Assembly (NCBI GenBank): GCA_958349325.1
Contig: CATWCP010000040.1
Span: 1 to 9,232, forward strand
Length of the DNA: 9,232 bases
From: an uncultured Collinsella sp.
GTDB taxonomy: Bacteria > Actinomycetota > Coriobacteriia > Coriobacteriales > Coriobacteriaceae
Direction of reading: 5' to 3'
The position numbers and the translations under genes were made by a program. How positions within the stretch are numbered: position 1 is the stretch's first letter; each line of letters opens with the position of its first letter. A model generated the notes under the pieces. It had not been told where the DNA came from. It did no database searches and saw nothing but the letters and a program-made list of their open reading frames with translations. Of the stretch, positions 7,955 through 9,232 are shown in pieces.

Positions 7955-7977
7955 AAACCGCCCCCGGAGGGACGGTT
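7952..7977 (-). terminator. Intrinsic terminator of the yerC-like gene
   Basis: Read on the minus strand, an 8-9 bp GC-rich stem (ACCGTCCC pairing with GGGGCGGT, including one G-U wobble) closes a 4-nt loop and is followed by six T residues. It starts 27 bp past the yerC-like stop codon. The wobble pair would be a C-A mismatch in plus-strand RNA, so the minus orientation is the functional one. It should separate yerC transcription from addBA. Confidence 0.85.
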
Positions 7978-8003
7978 CTTCGTAGTTCAATGTTGTCGCC
8001 GGC

Positions 8004-8303
8004 CTACTCGCCATCCTCCAACTTAATGAGGATCTTGCGGTAGCCACCGTACTCGCCGTTCAGCGCCTTTGAAACGCGGCTCACCGTGGTGGACGAAGCG
8101 CCGGTACGGGCCTGAACCTCAACATAAGGCTCGCCCTCGTCCAAATAGCGCGCAACCTGCAAACGCTGAGAAAGGTCGCAGATCTCGCGCGGCGTGCAGA
8201 TATCGGTCAAAAACGCTTGGATATCCTTCTCGTCATCCAAAAGACTAAATGCGTGGACCAGCTGCTTGACATCAGGCTTGTCAAACATGTTCTCGATATT
8301 CAT
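8004..8303 (-). CDS. yerC: YerC/YecD-family TrpR-like transcriptional regulator
   Basis: This 99-residue protein matches the YerC/YecD family of the TrpR (Trp repressor) superfamily in length and layout. The N-terminal helices (residues 10-35) precede TPREICDLSQRLQVARYL (37-54), equivalent to the TrpR core. A helix-turn-helix then follows at about 60-81: YVEVQARTGASSTTVSRVSKAL, the family signature being the TGASSxTVSRV recognition helix. It is probably a dimeric DNA-binding protein in the cytoplasm; its ligand and targets are not established and it should not be read as a tryptophan repressor. The ATG at 8303 is preceded by GGCGG 6 nt upstream; Met6 is an alternative start with a weaker site. 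The gene is monocistronic, with its own terminator and a candidate promoter, and is divergent from the PF04020 gene. Confidence 0.9.
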   Translation of the reverse strand: MNIENMFDKPDVKQLVHAFSLLDDEKDIQAFLTDICTPREICDLSQRLQVARYLDEGEPYVEVQARTGASSTTVSRVSKALNGEYGGYRKILIKLEDGE

Positions 8304-8627
8304 CGATCACCGCCAAACCCGCCAAAAGGCATCGAAGTTGATACTGACATCGGGCATCGTTCGCCCGTTCTATGCAATAGGGCAACGCCTGTGGCTTCTG
8401 CCCGTAGCAGTGTAGCACACCACCAAACTAAAGCGACAAGACTCTCTGCCAGCGGCGCGTTTTTCAGGACGAACGCCGTTTAGAAACCGTATGCGCACGT
8501 AAGCTCCACGAATATTTGAGACAATGGGCGCCCAAACACCGCGGCGCGCCCGCGCAACCATCCAGGTCGCCGCCGCAAGCCGCTTCACGCGACGCCAGCA
8601 ACCCCGGCGCAAGAAAGGATTCACGCC
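8304..8627. other. Divergent intergenic region between yerC-like and PF04020 genes
   Basis: These 324 bp separate two divergent genes. The left half carries a candidate yerC promoter and a short hairpin (CGGGC/GCCCG, 8351-8367) that would fall in the yerC leader. The right half is very GC-rich, with the palindrome GGGCGCCC around 8526-8533. I see no clear sigma-70 promoter for the plus-strand gene. No convincing small ORF, tRNA or riboswitch is visible. Confidence 0.6.
8403..8439 (-). promoter_or_regulatory. Candidate extended -10 promoter for the yerC-like gene
   Basis: On the minus strand TGCTACACT (8417-8409) is an extended -10 element: TG, one base, then TACACT. TTGTCG at 8439-8434 could act as a -35 box at a long 19-bp spacing. 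The predicted leader is about 100 nt. The extended -10 makes this the strongest promoter candidate in the intergenic region, but it is untested. Confidence 0.45.
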
Positions 8628-8993
8628 ATGCGCTTTATGCTTAACTGGCTCTTCACCTCGATCGCCATCGCGATCGCCACGTTCCTCGTCCCTGGTATCC
8701 AACCCTTCGGCTTTGCCGAGGCCTGGGTCTGCTTTGCCTTTGTGGGACTGTTCCTGAACATCGTCGACTCGCTCGTCAAGCCGTTCCTGACGGTCATCTC
8801 GCTGCCGCTCACTATTATCACGCTTGGTATTTTTCAGCTCGTAGTCAACAGCTTTATGCTCGAGCTGGCCAGCTACCTGTCGGTCAATCTGCTGGGCGCG
8901 GGTATCTCCATCGCCAACTTTGGGTCGGCCTTTATGGGCAGCATCCTGGTATCCATCATGCGCAGCATTCTCGACAGCATCGCCGAGGGCTAG
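8628..8993 (+). CDS. Small integral membrane protein, PF04020 (YvlD-like, 'phage holin family 4')
   Basis: This 121-residue protein is almost entirely hydrophobic. Four likely membrane helices are visible: about 5-24, 28-47, 54-76 and 90-116. The central segment PFLTVISLPLTIITLGIFQL (52-71), followed by VVNSFML, is the conserved core of the PF04020 family, which includes Bacillus YvlD. Members are common chromosomal proteins of unknown function, often named 'phage holin family protein' by database convention. Here no lysin, phage structural gene or integrase is nearby, so a lysis role is not supported. AAAGGA at 8614-8619, 8 nt before the ATG, supports the start. The gene is monocistronic, ending at a strong terminator at 9031. 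The cell location is the cytoplasmic membrane. Confidence 0.9.
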   Translation: MRFMLNWLFTSIAIAIATFLVPGIQPFGFAEAWVCFAFVGLFLNIVDSLVKPFLTVISLPLTIITLGIFQLVVNSFMLELASYLSVNLLGAGISIANFGSAFMGSILVSIMRSILDSIAEG

Positions 8994-9030
8994 AACTGTT
9001 CAATACGAACCGTCATATCGACCCAAAACA

Positions 9031-9066
9031 AAGGCCGCCCATCGCAAAAATGGGCGGCCTTCTTAT
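9031..9066. terminator. Bidirectional intrinsic terminator
   Basis: A perfect 12-bp stem (AAGGCCGCCCAT, 9031-9042, with its complement at 9050-9061) closes a 7-nt loop. On the plus strand it is followed by CTTATTTTTC; on the minus strand by TTTGTTTT. It therefore can end both the PF04020 gene (stop at 8993) and the convergent minus-strand gene whose stop is at 9132. Confidence 0.93.
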
Positions 9067-9096
9067 TTTTCAAGTCTCAAAGGGCGAGAGAATCTA

Positions 9097-9121
9097 CCAT
9101 TTCCACCCCGTCCCCAAATGG
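9097..9121. repeat. Short inverted repeat with a GGGGACGG core
   Basis: CCATTT (9097-9102) and AAATGG (9116-9121) flank CCACCCCGTCCCC. The ten bases CCGTCCCCAA at 9108-9117 are also found exactly at 7936-7945, in the right arm of the large palindrome. This may be a remnant of, or a relative to, the same dispersed repeat. The evidence is short and partly explained by composition. Confidence 0.4.
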
Positions 9122-9131
9122 CGAGTATGGG

Positions 9132-9232
9132 TTAGATGACGTAGTCGTAACCATGGTTGGGAGCGACAAGTTGATCAAGCGTCACACCGTCGAGGTAGTC
9201 GTTGATGAGCTTGTCCAGGTTCTTCCACACGT
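9132..9232 (-). CDS. C-terminal end of an unidentified protein (partial)
   Basis: Thirty-two codons plus TAA are visible on the minus strand; the rest lies beyond base 9232. The tail reads VWKNLDKLINDYLDGVTLDQ followed by LVAPNHGYDYVI. Codon third positions are GC-rich as in the neighbouring genes, and the gene ends 66 bp before a bidirectional terminator, so it is very likely real. I do not recognise the family. The pattern of an amphipathic helix with YLDG and a C-terminal GY faintly recalls the tail of D-2-hydroxyacid dehydrogenases, but that is too weak to name it. Confidence 0.7.
   Translation of the reverse strand, partial: VWKNLDKLINDYLDGVTLDQLVAPNHGYDYVI

Noticed and set aside
8004..8303. 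A tryptophan-responsive TrpR repressor
   Set aside because: The sequence fits the YerC/YecD branch, not classical TrpR, and no trp genes are nearby.
8440..8627. A promoter for the PF04020 gene
   Set aside because: AATATT and GACAAT at about 8511-8525 are AT-rich, but no -35 box lies at a workable distance, so I do not call one.
8628..8993. A prophage lysis gene (holin)
   Set aside because: The PF04020 name includes 'phage holin', but members are widespread chromosomal membrane proteins and no other phage gene is in the window.

Overview
The window is 9.2 kb of GC-rich bacterial chromosome. The protein set (DnaE with a PHP domain, an AddA/AddB pair, a YerC-type TrpR-family regulator and a small PF04020 membrane protein) and the base composition suggest a high-GC Gram-positive, most likely a Coriobacteriia member such as Collinsella. 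That assignment is inference from composition and gene content, not from a marker gene.

Layout from left to right. 1-817, minus: the N-terminal 272 codons of DNA polymerase III alpha (dnaE), with its PHP domain complete in view. 818-994: intergenic DNA with a likely dnaE promoter and a strong 18-bp inverted repeat. 995-4627, minus: addA. 4631-7783, minus: addB, only 3 bp upstream of addA and carrying addA's ribosome binding site in its last codons. 7784-8003: intergenic DNA holding a candidate addB promoter, a long palindromic element with 34-bp arms, and the yerC terminator. 8004-8303, minus: a YerC/TrpR-superfamily regulator. 8304-8627: a divergent intergenic region with a candidate yerC promoter. 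8628-8993, plus: a four-helix membrane protein of the PF04020 family, followed by a strong bidirectional terminator. 9132-9232, minus: the last 32 codons of an unidentified gene that converges on the same terminator.

Functionally, addB and addA form a two-gene operon for the helicase-nuclease that processes double-strand breaks for RecA-dependent repair. AddA has a full set of UvrD-like helicase motifs plus a RecB-type nuclease site. AddB lacks a helicase P-loop but keeps a second nuclease site. dnaE is next door but probably has its own promoter.

This is mainly an ordinary housekeeping region. I see no phage, CRISPR, toxin-antitoxin or defence island, and no convincing undescribed system. 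The points most worth a second look are the incomplete iron-sulfur cysteine set in AddB, the 18-bp tandem repeat inside addB, and the intergenic palindromes, which look like members of genome-wide repeat families.
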